NCBI RefSeq assembly: GCF_049347105.1
Contig: NZ_CP186334.1
Location: 4,960,001-5,024,000, forward strand
Length of the DNA: 64,000 nt
Direction of reading: 5' to 3'
DNA from: Gaoshiqia hydrogeniformans
GTDB taxonomy: Bacteria > Bacteroidota > Bacteroidia > Bacteroidales > Prolixibacteraceae
Part shown: piece by piece, positions 39,988 through 50,054 of the stretch
Layout: every line of letters begins with the position of its first letter
How positions within the stretch are numbered: position 1 is the stretch's first letter
Made by a program: the position numbers and the translations under genes
The notes under the pieces: generated by a model
The model's input: the letters and a program-made list of their open reading frames with translations, nothing else
Databases searched by the model: none
What the model was told of the DNA's origin: nothing

Positions 39988-42819
39988 ATGAAAAAGTTAA
40001 GTTACCTGATCGTTATTTTTTCACTTTTCATCTTTTCCTGTCAAACCCGGCCCGATCAGCAAATGATCGACCTTTCCGGAACCTGGAAATATGCGCTTGA
40101 CCCCTCAGATCAGGGAATCGCTGAAGCATGGTTTGGACAAAGCCTGTCAGACAGCCTGACTTTGCCCGGCTCGCTCAGTTCAAACGGTATTGGCTACGAC
40201 CTCAGCCTGGCAACGCCCTGGACCGGCCAAATTGTGGACAGTTCTTTCTTCAAAGAACCTGAATATGCCCGTTACCGGGAAGAAGGAAACCTGAAAATTC
40301 CCTTTTGGCTGCAACCGCTCAAATATTACCAGGGCGCCGCCTGGTATCAAAAAGAAATTACAGTTCCTGAAAACTGGAATGACCGGTCGATCAGCCTGTT
40401 TCTCGAACGATGCCACTGGGAAAGCCGTCTGTGGGTAGACGATCAGGAAGTGGAAATGAGAAACTCGCTCGGAACGCCGCACCGCTATGATCTGACCCAT
40501 ATGCTCACCCCGGGCAAACATCGGCTGACGCTTTGCATCGACAACCGTACCAAAGAGATCGATCCGGGCATCAATTCGCACAGTATTTCCGACCACACGC
40601 AAACCAACTGGAACGGCGTGGTGGGCGAGCTGTTTCTGGAAGCGCGTCCCTTGGTCAATATTCAAAACATTCAGGTTTATCCGGATGTAAAAAACAGGAA
40701 GATCGCGGTAAACGCAGCGGTTTCGAACTCAACCGGAAAACCGGCTTCCGTGAATTTAACCCTTCAGGTTGAAGGAACATCCCGGCAAAAATCGGCCAAT
40801 TTTGAGCTTAAAGAAGGCGAAAATGAGCTGGAATTGGAATTAGAAACGGGAGATGACCTGAAGTTGTGGAATGAATTTCATCCAAATGTTTATTCATTGA
40901 AAACAACACTGGAAGATAAAACCTCGGGGCAAACGGATGTTTTAACAAGCACATTCGGAATGCGCGAGTTTCAGGTTGTGGGTAAACAATTGCAAATCAA
41001 CGGGCAGCCGGTATTTTTGCGCGGAACGCTCGAATGTGCCGTCTTTCCGAAAACAGGCTACCCGCCAACCGACCTCGAATCGTGGGCGCGCATCTTCCGG
41101 ATTTGTCGCGAACATGGCTTAAACCACATGCGTTTCCACTCGTGGTGCCCGCCAAAAGCCGCTTTTGTTGCTGCCGACCGTGCCGGCTTTTACCTGCAGG
41201 TGGAATGTTCTTCCTGGGCCAATCAATCGACTACATTGGGCGATGGAAAACCTTTCGACCAGTATTTATATGAAGAAAGCGAACGGATGATTGCTGCCTA
41301 CGGAAACCATCCGTCGTTTTGCATGATGACGTACGGCAACGAGCCAGGTGGCCCAAACTACCACGAATTCCTCACTGGCTTTGTTTCTTATTGGAAAGAA
41401 AAAGACAAACGCCGGATTTACACATCCGGCGCCGGCTGGCCGAACCTGCCGGTCAGTGATTTTTTGAGCGATTCCAACCCGAGAATTCAGCGGTGGGGCG
41501 AAGAACTGAACAGCATCATCAATGCTCAAGCACCACAAACCGGTTATGATTGGTCGGCTTATAGCGACACGTTTTCGCAGCCGGTGGTGAGCCACGAGAT
41601 CGGGCAGTGGTGTGTTTACCCGAATTTTAAAGAAATTGAAAAATATGACGGGGTGTTGCGCGCACGAAATTTCGAGATTTTTAGAGAAACACTGAAAGAA
41701 AACGGGATGGAGCAACTGGCCGACAGCTTTTTACTGGCTTCGGGGAAATTGCAGGCCTTGTGTTACAAAGCCGACATTGAGGCGGCCCTGCGCACTAAAA
41801 ATTTCGGCGGGTTCCAGTTGCTCGACCTGCACGACTTTCCCGGGCAAGGAACTGCTTTGGTCGGCGTGCTGGACGCTTTTTGGGATGAAAAGGGCTATAT
41901 TTCATCGGAGGAATACCGTCGTTTTTGTAACAGCACCGTACCACTCGCCCGGATGAAAAAACAAGTATTCACCAACGACGAAACCTTTAAAGCAACAGTG
42001 GAAGTGGCCCATTACGGTGAAAATCCGTTGGGTGCCATCAGTCCTGAATGGAAAATTACAGATAAGAATGGCAAGATCATTCAGACCGGCAAACTGGAGC
42101 AAACCGATATTCCGATTGGGAACGCCATCAAACTGGGAGATATTTCTTTCCCCCTGGATCAAGTCTTAAAACCTGAAAAACTCACCCTCGAAGTAACAGT
42201 AGGTTCTTTCGCCAACAGCTGGGACTTTTGGGTGTATCCTGCAAAAAAAGAAGCCATTGCGGGAACTGACAAAATCCGTGTTGTCCAGCGAATGGATGAT
42301 GCCACGAAAAACTATTTGGAAGACGGAGGAACAGTTCTGCTCAGCTTGAAAAAAGGAACCCTTTCCGACCAAATGGGTGGCAACATTAAAACAGGCTTTT
42401 CCAGCATTTTCTGGAATACAGCGTGGACCAAAGGACAAGGGCCGCATACGCTGGGAGTCCTTTGCAACCCCGCGCACCCGGCGCTGGCTGAGTTCCCCTC
42501 CGAATACCACAGCAACTGGCAATGGCGGGACGCCATGAGCCATTCGGGTTCAATCAATTTGAGCAGCTTCCCTTCGGAACTCCGGCCAATTGTCCGCGTC
42601 ATCGACGACTGGTTTACCAACCGGCCGCTGGCGCTGCTGTTTGAGGCGAAAGTGGGAAAAGGAAAAATCGTGGTTTCGGGAATCGACCTGATCAGCGGTG
42701 CCGAAAACCGACCGGAAGCACAGCAATTGCTTTTCAGCCTGAAAAAATACATGGCCGGAACACATTTTAACCCAACAACGGAGTTGAATACAGAAAACAT
42801 TGAGAAGCTTGTCAAATAA
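39988..42819 (+). CDS. GH2 family beta-glycosidase, lipoprotein
   Basis: A protein of 943 residues with a lipobox (FSLFIFSC, Cys18). Domains: N-terminal jelly-roll sugar-binding (~25-220), Ig-like (~222-325), TIM barrel (~335-640) and extra C-terminal beta domains. The catalytic acid/base is Glu452 in MTYGNEPGGP and the nucleophile Glu537 in VVSHEIGQW. Activities in GH2 include beta-galactosidase, beta-glucuronidase and beta-mannosidase; exact specificity is not readable. It is likely outer-membrane or periplasmic. Between the sugar porter and the cytoplasmic DUF5107 protein, it forms the extracytoplasmic step of the operon. Confidence 0.88.
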   Translation: MKKLSYLIVIFSLFIFSCQTRPDQQMIDLSGTWKYALDPSDQGIAEAWFGQSLSDSLTLPGSLSSNGIGYDLSLATPWTGQIVDSSFFKEPEYARYREEGNLKIPFWLQPLKYYQGAAWYQKEITVPENWNDRSISLFLERCHWESRLWVDDQEVEMRNSLGTPHRYDLTHMLTPGKHRLTLCIDNRTKEIDPGINSHSISDHTQTNWNGVVGELFLEARPLVNIQNIQVYPDVKNRKIAVNAAVSNSTGKPASVNLTLQVEGTSRQKSANFELKEGENELELELETGDDLKLWNEFHPNVYSLKTTLEDKTSGQTDVLTSTFGMREFQVVGKQLQINGQPVFLRGTLECAVFPKTGYPPTDLESWARIFRICREHGLNHMRFHSWCPPKAAFVAADRAGFYLQVECSSWANQSTTLGDGKPFDQYLYEESERMIAAYGNHPSFCMMTYGNEPGGPNYHEFLTGFVSYWKEKDKRRIYTSGAGWPNLPVSDFLSDSNPRIQRWGEELNSIINAQAPQTGYDWSAYSDTFSQPVVSHEIGQWCVYPNFKEIEKYDGVLRARNFEIFRETLKENGMEQLADSFLLASGKLQALCYKADIEAALRTKNFGGFQLLDLHDFPGQGTALVGVLDAFWDEKGYISSEEYRRFCNSTVPLARMKKQVFTNDETFKATVEVAHYGENPLGAISPEWKITDKNGKIIQTGKLEQTDIPIGNAIKLGDISFPLDQVLKPEKLTLEVTVGSFANSWDFWVYPAKKEAIAGTDKIRVVQRMDDATKNYLEDGGTVLLSLKKGTLSDQMGGNIKTGFSSIFWNTAWTKGQGPHTLGVLCNPAHPALAEFPSEYHSNWQWRDAMSHSGSINLSSFPSELRPIVRVIDDWFTNRPLALLFEAKVGKGKIVVSGIDLISGAENRPEAQQLLFSLKKYMAGTHFNPTTELNTENIEKLVK

Positions 42820-42834
42820 GTTATTGTACAAACT

Positions 42835-42868
42835 GAAACTTGGAATTTGAAACTTGAAATTTAGAATT
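42835..42868. repeat. short degenerate repeat tract
   Basis: GAAACTTGGAATTTGAAACT-type repeats fill the gap between the GH2 and DUF5107 genes. They resemble the tract at 9365-9400. They end next to the DUF5107 start, so they lie in its 5' leader. Confidence 0.5.
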
Positions 42869-42869
42869 T

Positions 42870-45800
42870 ATGACTGTAAAAGCCTGGTACGAAAAAGTGA
42901 CCATCGCCACTTACGGGATCGGGAAACCGGAGAAAAACCCAATGTTCCTCGAAAAACGGGTTTACCAGGGCAGCAGCGGAGTAGTTTATCCGCACCCGGT
43001 AATTGAAAAGATTGAAGATGAAAAGAAAGATGTGGAATGGGATGCCATCTTCCTGGAAAATCAATTCCTGAAAATTATGATCCTGCCCCAACTGGGAGGC
43101 CGGATCCAGATGGCCTACGATAAAATGAAACAACGTCATTTTGTGTATTACAACCGGGTCATCAAACCGGCACTGGTGGCGTTGACCGGCCCCTGGATCT
43201 CGGGCGGCATCGAATTTAACTGGCCGCAGCACCACCGCCCCTCCACCTACGAAGCGGTTGACCGCTGCATTGAAAAAAACCCGGACGGCAGCGTTACGGT
43301 CTGGTGCAGCGAACTGGAGCGCATGTTCCGCACCCGCGGCATGGCCGGATTTACGCTGTATCCGGATAAAGCTTATCTTGAGATAAAAGTCAAACTGTAT
43401 AACCGTACCAACCATCCGCAAACGTTTTTATGGTGGGCCAACCCGGCTGTAAAAGTGAACGATAATTACCAATCGGTGTTCCCGCCCGACGTCAATGCGG
43501 TGTTCGATCACGGCAAACGCGATGTTTCGGAGTTTCCAATAGCGAAAGGAACTTATTACAAAGTGGATTATGCGCCGGGAACCGACATTTCACGCTACAA
43601 AAACATTCCTGTGCCCACTTCCTATATGGCTATTACTTCGGAATATGATTTTGTGGGCGGTTATGAAAACGACAGCAAAGGCGGGCTGCTACATGTGGCC
43701 GACCACCATATTTCGCCGGGAAAAAAACAATGGACCTGGGGGCACAGCGATTTTGGGCGGGCCTGGGACCGGAACCTCACCGATGAAGACGGCCCATACA
43801 TCGAGCTGATGTGCGGTGTTTACACCGACAACCAGCCCGACTTTTCCTGGCTGATGCCCGGCGAGGAAAAATCGTTCAGCCAGTATTTTATGCCTTACCG
43901 CGACTTGGGCTTGGTAAAAAATGCGACCAAAGAGGCGATGGTCAACCTGGAAGTTCAGGCAGGAAAAGCCATCGTTAAAGTTTACACCACCGCTTCCTAT
44001 CCTGTGGGGAAAGTACTTTTACGTAGCGGCGACAAATTATTGATCGATGATTCGTTCGACTTTCATCCGGCGACTTCCTATGAAAAAACCGTTGGCCTTC
44101 CTGCCGAAATTGATCCAAATGAACTGGAAGTTTCGGTAAAAACTGCGGAAGGAATAACCCTGGTGAGCTGGAAAACAAAAGCGGACACTGAAAAAGAAAT
44201 CCCCGAACCGGCCAAAGCGGCGAAAGAACCTCAAGACATCGAAAGCAGTGAGCAGCTTTACCTCACCGGCCTTCACCTGGAGCAATACAGGCATGCCACT
44301 TATGATCCGCGCCCGTATTACCAGGAAGCGTTGCGGCGCGACCCAAAGGACAGCCGATGCAACAACGCGCTGGGATTGTGGCACCTGCGCCGCGGGCAAT
44401 TTGCGAAAGCCGAAAGCTATTTCCGGCAAGCCATTGAAACGCTTACCGAACGCAATCCGAACCCGATTGACGGTGAACCGTTTTTTAACCTGGGAATGGC
44501 GCTTCGCTTTCAAAATAAAAAGGAAGAAGCTTACAGTGCATTCTATAAATCTGTTTGGAATGCCGCCTGGATGGACAGTGGTTATTTTCAGATTGCCAGG
44601 TTGGAAACCGCGAAAAAAAACTGGGCCGAAGCGTTGCAACTGATCGACCGCTCGCTGATCCGCAATTGGCATAACCACCAGGCCCGCCATTTAAAAGTCA
44701 GTATTCTTCGTCATTTAAATAAAAAAGAAAAGGCGTTGAAATTTTGCATGGATTCCCTGAGCATTGACCCATTTAATTTCGGTGTGTTGTTCGAAAAGTA
44801 TCTGCTCCAAACCGACAACGTCTCAGACCTGTCAGCGTTAAAAGAATTGATCCGCGGCAATATCCACAATTATATTGAATTTGCACTGGATTATGCTTAT
44901 GCCGGCTTGTATGAAGAGGCCATCCAACTAATTTCTATCGGAGTTGAAGAACAAAAAGAAAAGGACGTCTATCCGATGGCCCTGTATTATAGAGCCTGGT
45001 TTGAATACCAATCGGGTGATTTGAAAACTTCTGAACAAAACTTGCAAGAAGCAGCCGGCGCCAATCCCAATTACTGTTTTCCTAATCAACCCGAAGCGGT
45101 GGTCACTTTGCAATGGGCTGTTACAGTCAATCCATCGGATTATAAGGCATATTACTATTTGGGAAACTTCTGGTATGCTTTCAGAAATTATGAACAAGCC
45201 ATCGGTTGCTGGGAAAAATCGGTTGCTGCATACAATCGATTTCCAACCGCTCATCGAAACCTGGCCTTGGCTTACTATAATAAAAAACAGAATACTGAAC
45301 GGGCATTGGCCGAACTCAAAAAGGCTTTTGAACTGGATCAAACCGACCCGCGCGTATTGATGGAACTCGACCAGTTGTACAAGCGGCTCAACCATGCGCC
45401 CAAAAACCGGCTGGAAAGACTGGAACGCTTTCGTCAACTGGTGGACGAACGCGACGATTTGTACCTGGAACTTGCCGGTTTGCACAACATCCTTGGCTAT
45501 CACGAAAAAGCCTATGAGATGCTGATGTCGCGCAAGTTTCACCCTTGGGAAGGCGGCGAAGGAAAAGTGACCGGACAATATGTATTCAGCCTGACTGAAA
45601 TGGCCAAAAAAGCCATTCAGGATAAAAAATTCGAAAAAGCAATTGACCTGCTGCAAAAAGCCCGGGGTTACCCGGAGAATTTGGGCGAGGGGAAACTGTA
45701 CGGCGCCCAGGAAAACGAGCAGCTTTATTGGCTGGGCGTGGCTTTTGAAGGCTTGAATGAAAAAGAAAAAGCCGGCGGATTTTTCCGTCAGGCGGCAGAG

Positions 45801-46184
45801 GGGCTGACAGAAGTGTCGGCAGCCGTGTTTTACAACGACCAGCAGCCGGATACAATTTTCTACCAGGGACTGGCGTTGCGAAAGTTGGGGCAGGAAGAAG
45901 AAGCCCGGAAACGTTTCAATAGGCTGATTGATTTTGGGAAAGAACACCTGAACGACCAGGTGAAGATTGACTACTTCGCGGTATCGCTGCCCGATTTGCT
46001 GATTTGGGAAGACGACCTGAACCTGCGTAACCGACTCGTGTGCCTGTACCTGACGGCGCTGGGACAACTCGGAAAAGAAAATCATGGTTTGGCATTCAGC
46101 CTGTTCGAAAAATTGTTAAACAGCGACCAAATGCACAAAGGCGCCGTGGTTCATTTAAAACTCAAACAGGTATACGGAAGGTGA
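42870..46184 (+). CDS. DUF5107 domain protein fused to TPR array
   Basis: A protein of 1,104 residues with no signal peptide or membrane helix, so cytoplasmic. Residues ~10-380 form the DUF5107 domain, a beta-supersandwich of galactose-mutarotase-like type (IMILPQLGGRIQMAYDK, SGGIEFNWPQHHRP). Residues ~450-1100 hold repeated TPR units (EALRRDPKDSRCNNALGLWHL; KAESYFRQAIETLTERNP and later copies). DUF5107-TPR proteins are widespread in carbohydrate-utilising bacteria; the catalytic activity is not established from this sequence. Operon context suggests it processes a sugar or oligosaccharide delivered by the MFS porter. Its 3' end overlaps the histidine kinase gene on the opposite strand by 23 bases. 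Confidence 0.8.
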   Translation: MTVKAWYEKVTIATYGIGKPEKNPMFLEKRVYQGSSGVVYPHPVIEKIEDEKKDVEWDAIFLENQFLKIMILPQLGGRIQMAYDKMKQRHFVYYNRVIKPALVALTGPWISGGIEFNWPQHHRPSTYEAVDRCIEKNPDGSVTVWCSELERMFRTRGMAGFTLYPDKAYLEIKVKLYNRTNHPQTFLWWANPAVKVNDNYQSVFPPDVNAVFDHGKRDVSEFPIAKGTYYKVDYAPGTDISRYKNIPVPTSYMAITSEYDFVGGYENDSKGGLLHVADHHISPGKKQWTWGHSDFGRAWDRNLTDEDGPYIELMCGVYTDNQPDFSWLMPGEEKSFSQYFMPYRDLGLVKNATKEAMVNLEVQAGKAIVKVYTTASYPVGKVLLRSGDKLLIDDSFDFHPATSYEKTVGLPAEIDPNELEVSVKTAEGITLVSWKTKADTEKEIPEPAKAAKEPQDIESSEQLYLTGLHLEQYRHATYDPRPYYQEALRRDPKDSRCNNALGLWHLRRGQFAKAESYFRQAIETLTERNPNPIDGEPFFNLGMALRFQNKKEEAYSAFYKSVWNAAWMDSGYFQIARLETAKKNWAEALQLIDRSLIRNWHNHQARHLKVSILRHLNKKEKALKFCMDSLSIDPFNFGVLFEKYLLQTDNVSDLSALKELIRGNIHNYIEFALDYAYAGLYEEAIQLISIGVEEQKEKDVYPMALYYRAWFEYQSGDLKTSEQNLQEAAGANPNYCFPNQPEAVVTLQWAVTVNPSDYKAYYYLGNFWYAFRNYEQAIGCWEKSVAAYNRFPTAHRNLALAYYNKKQNTERALAELKKAFELDQTDPRVLMELDQLYKRLNHAPKNRLERLERFRQLVDERDDLYLELAGLHNILGYHEKAYEMLMSRKFHPWEGGEGKVTGQYVFSLTEMAKKAIQDKKFEKAIDLLQKARGYPENLGEGKLYGAQENEQLYWLGVAFEGLNEKEKAGGFFRQAAEGLTEVSAAVFYNDQQPDTIFYQGLALRKLGQEEEARKRFNRLIDFGKEHLNDQVKIDYFAVSLPDLLIWEDDLNLRNRLVCLYLTALGQLGKENHGLAFSLFEKLLNSDQMHKGAVVHLKLKQVYGR

Positions 46185-49100
46185 AGGTAGTTCCCCGGCC
46201 AGGTTCTGATTCAAGTTGAATATCGCCATTCATGAGTTCGACCAGCTTTTTTACGATGGAAAGCCCTAAGCCTGCGCCTCCGTATGCACGGGTCGTCGAA
46301 TCGTCGGCCTGTCGGAAACGGTCGAAAATAGCCGTTTTATACTCGGGGCTGATCCCAATACCGGTGTCTGAAACAAAAAAGCTGATTTGTTCGGAAGATA
46401 TCCCGGTAATGCCAAAGCAAATCTGCCCGTGAGGGGTAAACTTAACTGCATTGCTCAGCAGGTTCATAAAAATCTGATTAAACCGGACCTTATCGTTATG
46501 GATCACGACCGGTTCCTCGGGCATAACCAGTTTGAGTTCAATTTCTTTCTGATCGGTTTCGTGCAGGCGTTGTTTGAACATGGTATAAAGCCCGTTCAAC
46601 ACCGGCCTGACATCAAACTGATCCCGGTGCATCACCAACTGCCCGGTTTCCAGCTTCGAGATATCCAGGATATCGTTGATAATCTGCAGCAAATTTTCGG
46701 AACTTTGATCCAGAATTGCGTAAAACTCCTCCTTAGTGCCCTGATCCAGTTTTTCCTCTTCAACCAGAATATTGGTAAAACCAAGAATGGCATTAAGCGG
46801 AGTACGGATTTCGTGGCTCATATTGGCCAGGAAAGCCGATTTTAACCGGTCACTTTCTTCCGCTTTTTCTTTGGCCATCTGTAAATCCGCAATGATCCTT
46901 TTTTTCTCGGTGATGTCTTCCTTGGCTGCTACAAAATAAATAATCTCCCCTTTTTCATCCAGGATCGACGATATCAGGGCGCTCTCCCAATACAGCTCTC
47001 CGTTTTTCTTCCGGTTAAGCAGTTCACCATGCCATTCTTGTCCGGCAAGAATTGTGTTCCACATATCTTCATAAAATCCAAGGGGATGTTGTTCCGATTT
47101 CAAAATAGCAGGAGTTTTCCCTACGGCCTCATCATAGCTGTAACCCGATATCTGCGTGAATTTGGGATTGACATATTCGATGTAACCTTTCGGATCGGTA
47201 ATGACGATACTAACCGGGCTTTGTTCGGTCGACTTGCCCAGGAGCTGCAAGCGGTTTTCGGCCACTCTCTTCTCCGTAATATCATGAATGATCGAATGAA
47301 GATAAAATTTTCCTTTAAATTCAATTCTACTGGTGAAAACCTCCACATCGCGGATTGATCCATCGGCAAGCCGGTGCCGTTGTTCCGATTGTTTGTTTTT
47401 TGATTTCCGGGCAACTGCCAGCAACAGGTCCAGCTCTTCATCCGAAGCAAGAACAATTTGCCTCAGGTTCATCTGTTTTAGTTGTTGGCGCGAATAACCG
47501 TAAAATGCCCGTGCAGACTGATTGGCATCAACAAGATCTCCGGTGTTCATATCAATCAGCAACTTGATGGCCGAATCGTTTTCAAAGAGGTTTTTATACC
47601 CTTTTTCGCTTCGTTTCAACGCGTCCATCGCCTGCTTTGATTCGGTGATATCCATGTTGATTCCCCGTAGTTTAACCAGTCTGCCAAGTTTAAACTCCGG
47701 GATCACCCGGTTCATGATCCATTTTTGCTGTCCGTCGGGCAGGATCACACGAAAACGAAGATCTACGATCTCCTGCTTTTCCATGATGAGCTTCTCGCCT
47801 AACTCAAGTTGCAGAAGGTCATCAGGATGGATCAGGCTCCTGAAAAACGCGTAATCGGGTTTTATTTCAAAAGGCTGCAAACCAAACAAGCGGTAACAGT
47901 TTTCCGACCAGCTGGTCTCTTCCTGTATCAGGTCGTAGTCCCAGTGGCCCATCCCGGCAATCTCCTGGGCCTCCTTCAGCGATTTTTCACTCCGGACCAA
48001 AGCTTCTTCGGCCTTATAACGTTCGGTGAAATCCTGATAAATCACCAAAAACTGGGGCGATCCATCCCAGTCAATCAACTTCCGGTAGACATGCAGGTTG
48101 CGCACTCCCCCGTCCTTATGAAGAATTTCCACCTCATATTCCGGCTCAACCTCTTCTCCATTCTTACGTTTCTCTTTTCGAATCAGGTGTTGTTCCATAC
48201 TGGCCCGGGTATATCTTTTTTCCAGGGAAGCGCTAAGGTATTCCGGCAGGTTTTCAAAGCCGTACAACGACAAGAAAGACTGGTTAACATACAGCGTTTG
48301 ACCTGTTTGCGAAACGATACGCAGTCCCATTGGAAATTCATCCATCAACCGGCGGAAGTTTTCCCGTGACCGGAGTAAGGATTGTTCGGCCAGTTTGCGT
48401 TCGGTAATGTCGGTGATTGTACCGATATACCCTAGGATATCTCCCTCAGCAGAGCTTTCAGGGACTGCCTCTCCCACCACCCAGGTAGGACTGCCGTTTG
48501 ATTTACGGAAACGATACTCGGCTACAGATTTCAATCCGTTACCGGTTGCCTGATCCCAACCCCGGCTCAACTGATCGCGATCGTCCGGGTGAACAGCCGC
48601 CAACCAACCTGTACCAAGCGCCTGTTCAGGAGAAACACCGCTGATTGAACACCACTTGGGGTTAACGTAAGTCGTGTATCCGTCAGCCCGGGTCCGGAAA
48701 ATACCAACAGGCGACTGATCGGTCAGGCTATGGTACAAGCGTTCGCGGTCCTGAAGTTGCCGGTGCATATTCCTTTCATCCGTTTGATCTCTGAAAACCA
48801 ACACGACGCCAATTATATTTCCCTCCTCGTCGCGGATCGGCGCACCGCTGTCGGCAATGGGTATTCTTTTTTCTTGTCTGTTTATCAAGAGGGTATGATT
48901 CGCCAAACCGATAACCACACCTGTATCCAGTACTTTTTCTACCAGGCAGTCAGCTTTCACTCCGGTACTTTCGTTAACAACCGGAAAGACAGAGGCGATG
49001 GGCTGTCCCAAAGCTTCCAACTCTGCCCAGCCGGTTAACTGCTCGGCCATGGGGTTGATAAAGGTGATGATTCCCTGATTATCTGTGGTAATTACAGCAT

Positions 49101-49728
49101 CGCCAATGCTATGAAGAGTGGTTCGGTAACGCGTAGCGCTTTCGCGGATTTCGGCTTCAGCCAGAATACGTCTGGTCTCATTCTTTAGCAACAAGCCCAT
49201 CAACAGGGTTGTAAACGGGAAAACCAGCAACACCGGTACCCAAACCTGGCTGATTACTTTTACTGCAAATGGCCAGGGTAACAACAACTGGCATAACAAC
49301 ATAACCAGGTTGGTGAGCAAGCCCATGCCGAATAGATGAATTGCTTCGATATTCTCCGGTTTGCCTGCGTAAATCTTCCGGAAAAAAAGCCCAACCGAAG
49401 CGGCCGTAACAATGGTAGTTAAGCCGGCCCAAACACCGGCGCCGCCCATATAGAGCCGGTAGGCAACAGCCAGCAATGCTGATATGCCGGCAACAATTCC
49501 TCCGCCAAACAGACCTGCAAGCGAAAGCACAATGGATCGTCCGTCGTAAATAATCCCCGGCTGATAATAAACCGGGAGATTCATCCCCGCCACGGCAATA
49601 GCCCCAAACAAAAAGCCCGATATGATTTTAAAAACCAATATGCCCGACTGTTTGTTCCTGGCCAGAAAACTGTATAAAACAGTCAGAGTAACGAGCAAAG
49701 TTGAATTCAGAACGAGATCAGCAATCAT
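46162..49728 (-). CDS. hybrid-less multi-PAS sensor histidine kinase
   Basis: A protein of 1,188 residues. The N-terminal ~190 contain about 5-6 hydrophobic helices of the LytS-type 5TM sensor (GLFGGGIVAGISALLAV). Six PAS/PAC units follow at ~205-310, 330-450, 455-575, 580-700, 705-820 and 825-945. A dimerisation/phosphoacceptor domain with His972 in NMSHEIRTPLNAI and a HATPase domain (NLLSNAVKF N-box, SDTGIGI G1, GGAGLGLSIVKKL G2) end the protein. No receiver domain is present and no response regulator gene is adjacent, so the partner is elsewhere. The signal is probably small-molecule or redox, read at several PAS steps. It converges on the DUF5107 operon and overlaps it. Confidence 0.9.
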   Translation of the reverse strand: MIADLVLNSTLLVTLTVLYSFLARNKQSGILVFKIISGFLFGAIAVAGMNLPVYYQPGIIYDGRSIVLSLAGLFGGGIVAGISALLAVAYRLYMGGAGVWAGLTTIVTAASVGLFFRKIYAGKPENIEAIHLFGMGLLTNLVMLLCQLLLPWPFAVKVISQVWVPVLLVFPFTTLLMGLLLKNETRRILAEAEIRESATRYRTTLHSIGDAVITTDNQGIITFINPMAEQLTGWAELEALGQPIASVFPVVNESTGVKADCLVEKVLDTGVVIGLANHTLLINRQEKRIPIADSGAPIRDEEGNIIGVVLVFRDQTDERNMHRQLQDRERLYHSLTDQSPVGIFRTRADGYTTYVNPKWCSISGVSPEQALGTGWLAAVHPDDRDQLSRGWDQATGNGLKSVAEYRFRKSNGSPTWVVGEAVPESSAEGDILGYIGTITDITERKLAEQSLLRSRENFRRLMDEFPMGLRIVSQTGQTLYVNQSFLSLYGFENLPEYLSASLEKRYTRASMEQHLIRKEKRKNGEEVEPEYEVEILHKDGGVRNLHVYRKLIDWDGSPQFLVIYQDFTERYKAEEALVRSEKSLKEAQEIAGMGHWDYDLIQEETSWSENCYRLFGLQPFEIKPDYAFFRSLIHPDDLLQLELGEKLIMEKQEIVDLRFRVILPDGQQKWIMNRVIPEFKLGRLVKLRGINMDITESKQAMDALKRSEKGYKNLFENDSAIKLLIDMNTGDLVDANQSARAFYGYSRQQLKQMNLRQIVLASDEELDLLLAVARKSKNKQSEQRHRLADGSIRDVEVFTSRIEFKGKFYLHSIIHDITEKRVAENRLQLLGKSTEQSPVSIVITDPKGYIEYVNPKFTQISGYSYDEAVGKTPAILKSEQHPLGFYEDMWNTILAGQEWHGELLNRKKNGELYWESALISSILDEKGEIIYFVAAKEDITEKKRIIADLQMAKEKAEESDRLKSAFLANMSHEIRTPLNAILGFTNILVEEEKLDQGTKEEFYAILDQSSENLLQIINDILDISKLETGQLVMHRDQFDVRPVLNGLYTMFKQRLHETDQKEIELKLVMPEEPVVIHNDKVRFNQIFMNLLSNAVKFTPHGQICFGITGISSEQISFFVSDTGIGISPEYKTAIFDRFRQADDSTTRAYGGAGLGLSIVKKLVELMNGDIQLESEPGRGTTFTFRIPV

Positions 49729-50054
49729 TTCCTTCCATTTTCCTATATACCAGACATTCGCACCCGAACATCCTTACATAAAAACCGCCTTTACAAAATT
49801 CCAGCGTGCAAGATAATATTTTTTTTAAACATAAGAAATTGAACTTATGATCACTTACAGACTACACCAAAATGGAGCATTCACATCCTGATTTAACCAT
49901 TGAAATACCGAACATGACTGCAGAAAAACATCACCAGATTCCGATTGATATACAGGGGTTCGCAGCAATTAAAATTCAATTAAAAAGAACAAGCCACGCA
50001 CTTCAGCTAATTATTCTTTTTAACTTTGAACGGAATGGATATGCAAAAATTGGA
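49729..50054. other. intergenic region before the PUL 2 sigma gene
   Basis: About 325 bases between the divergent histidine kinase and the sigma factor. An in-frame extension from 49872 exists but would lie upstream of the promoter and has no sigma-family similarity, so it is treated as non-coding. The region holds the TAACTTTG promoter near its right end. Confidence 0.6.
50021..50028 (+). promoter_or_regulatory. TAnnTTTG promoter -7 box of the PUL 2 sigma gene
   Basis: TAACTTTG is an exact match to the Bacteroidota -7 consensus and lies 26 bases before the ATG at 50055. A convincing -33 TTTG box is not seen. It supports the internal start for the sigma factor. Confidence 0.55.

Noticed and set aside
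44928..46085. Open reading frame of 385 codons on the minus strand inside the DUF5107-TPR gene
   Set aside because: It lies wholly antisense to a well-supported TPR coding region and has Phe/Gln/Val-rich shadow composition without a signal, motif or own spacing.
49872..50054. Extended N-terminus of the PUL 2 sigma factor
   Set aside because: The extension has no sigma-family similarity and lies across an exact TAnnTTTG promoter box.
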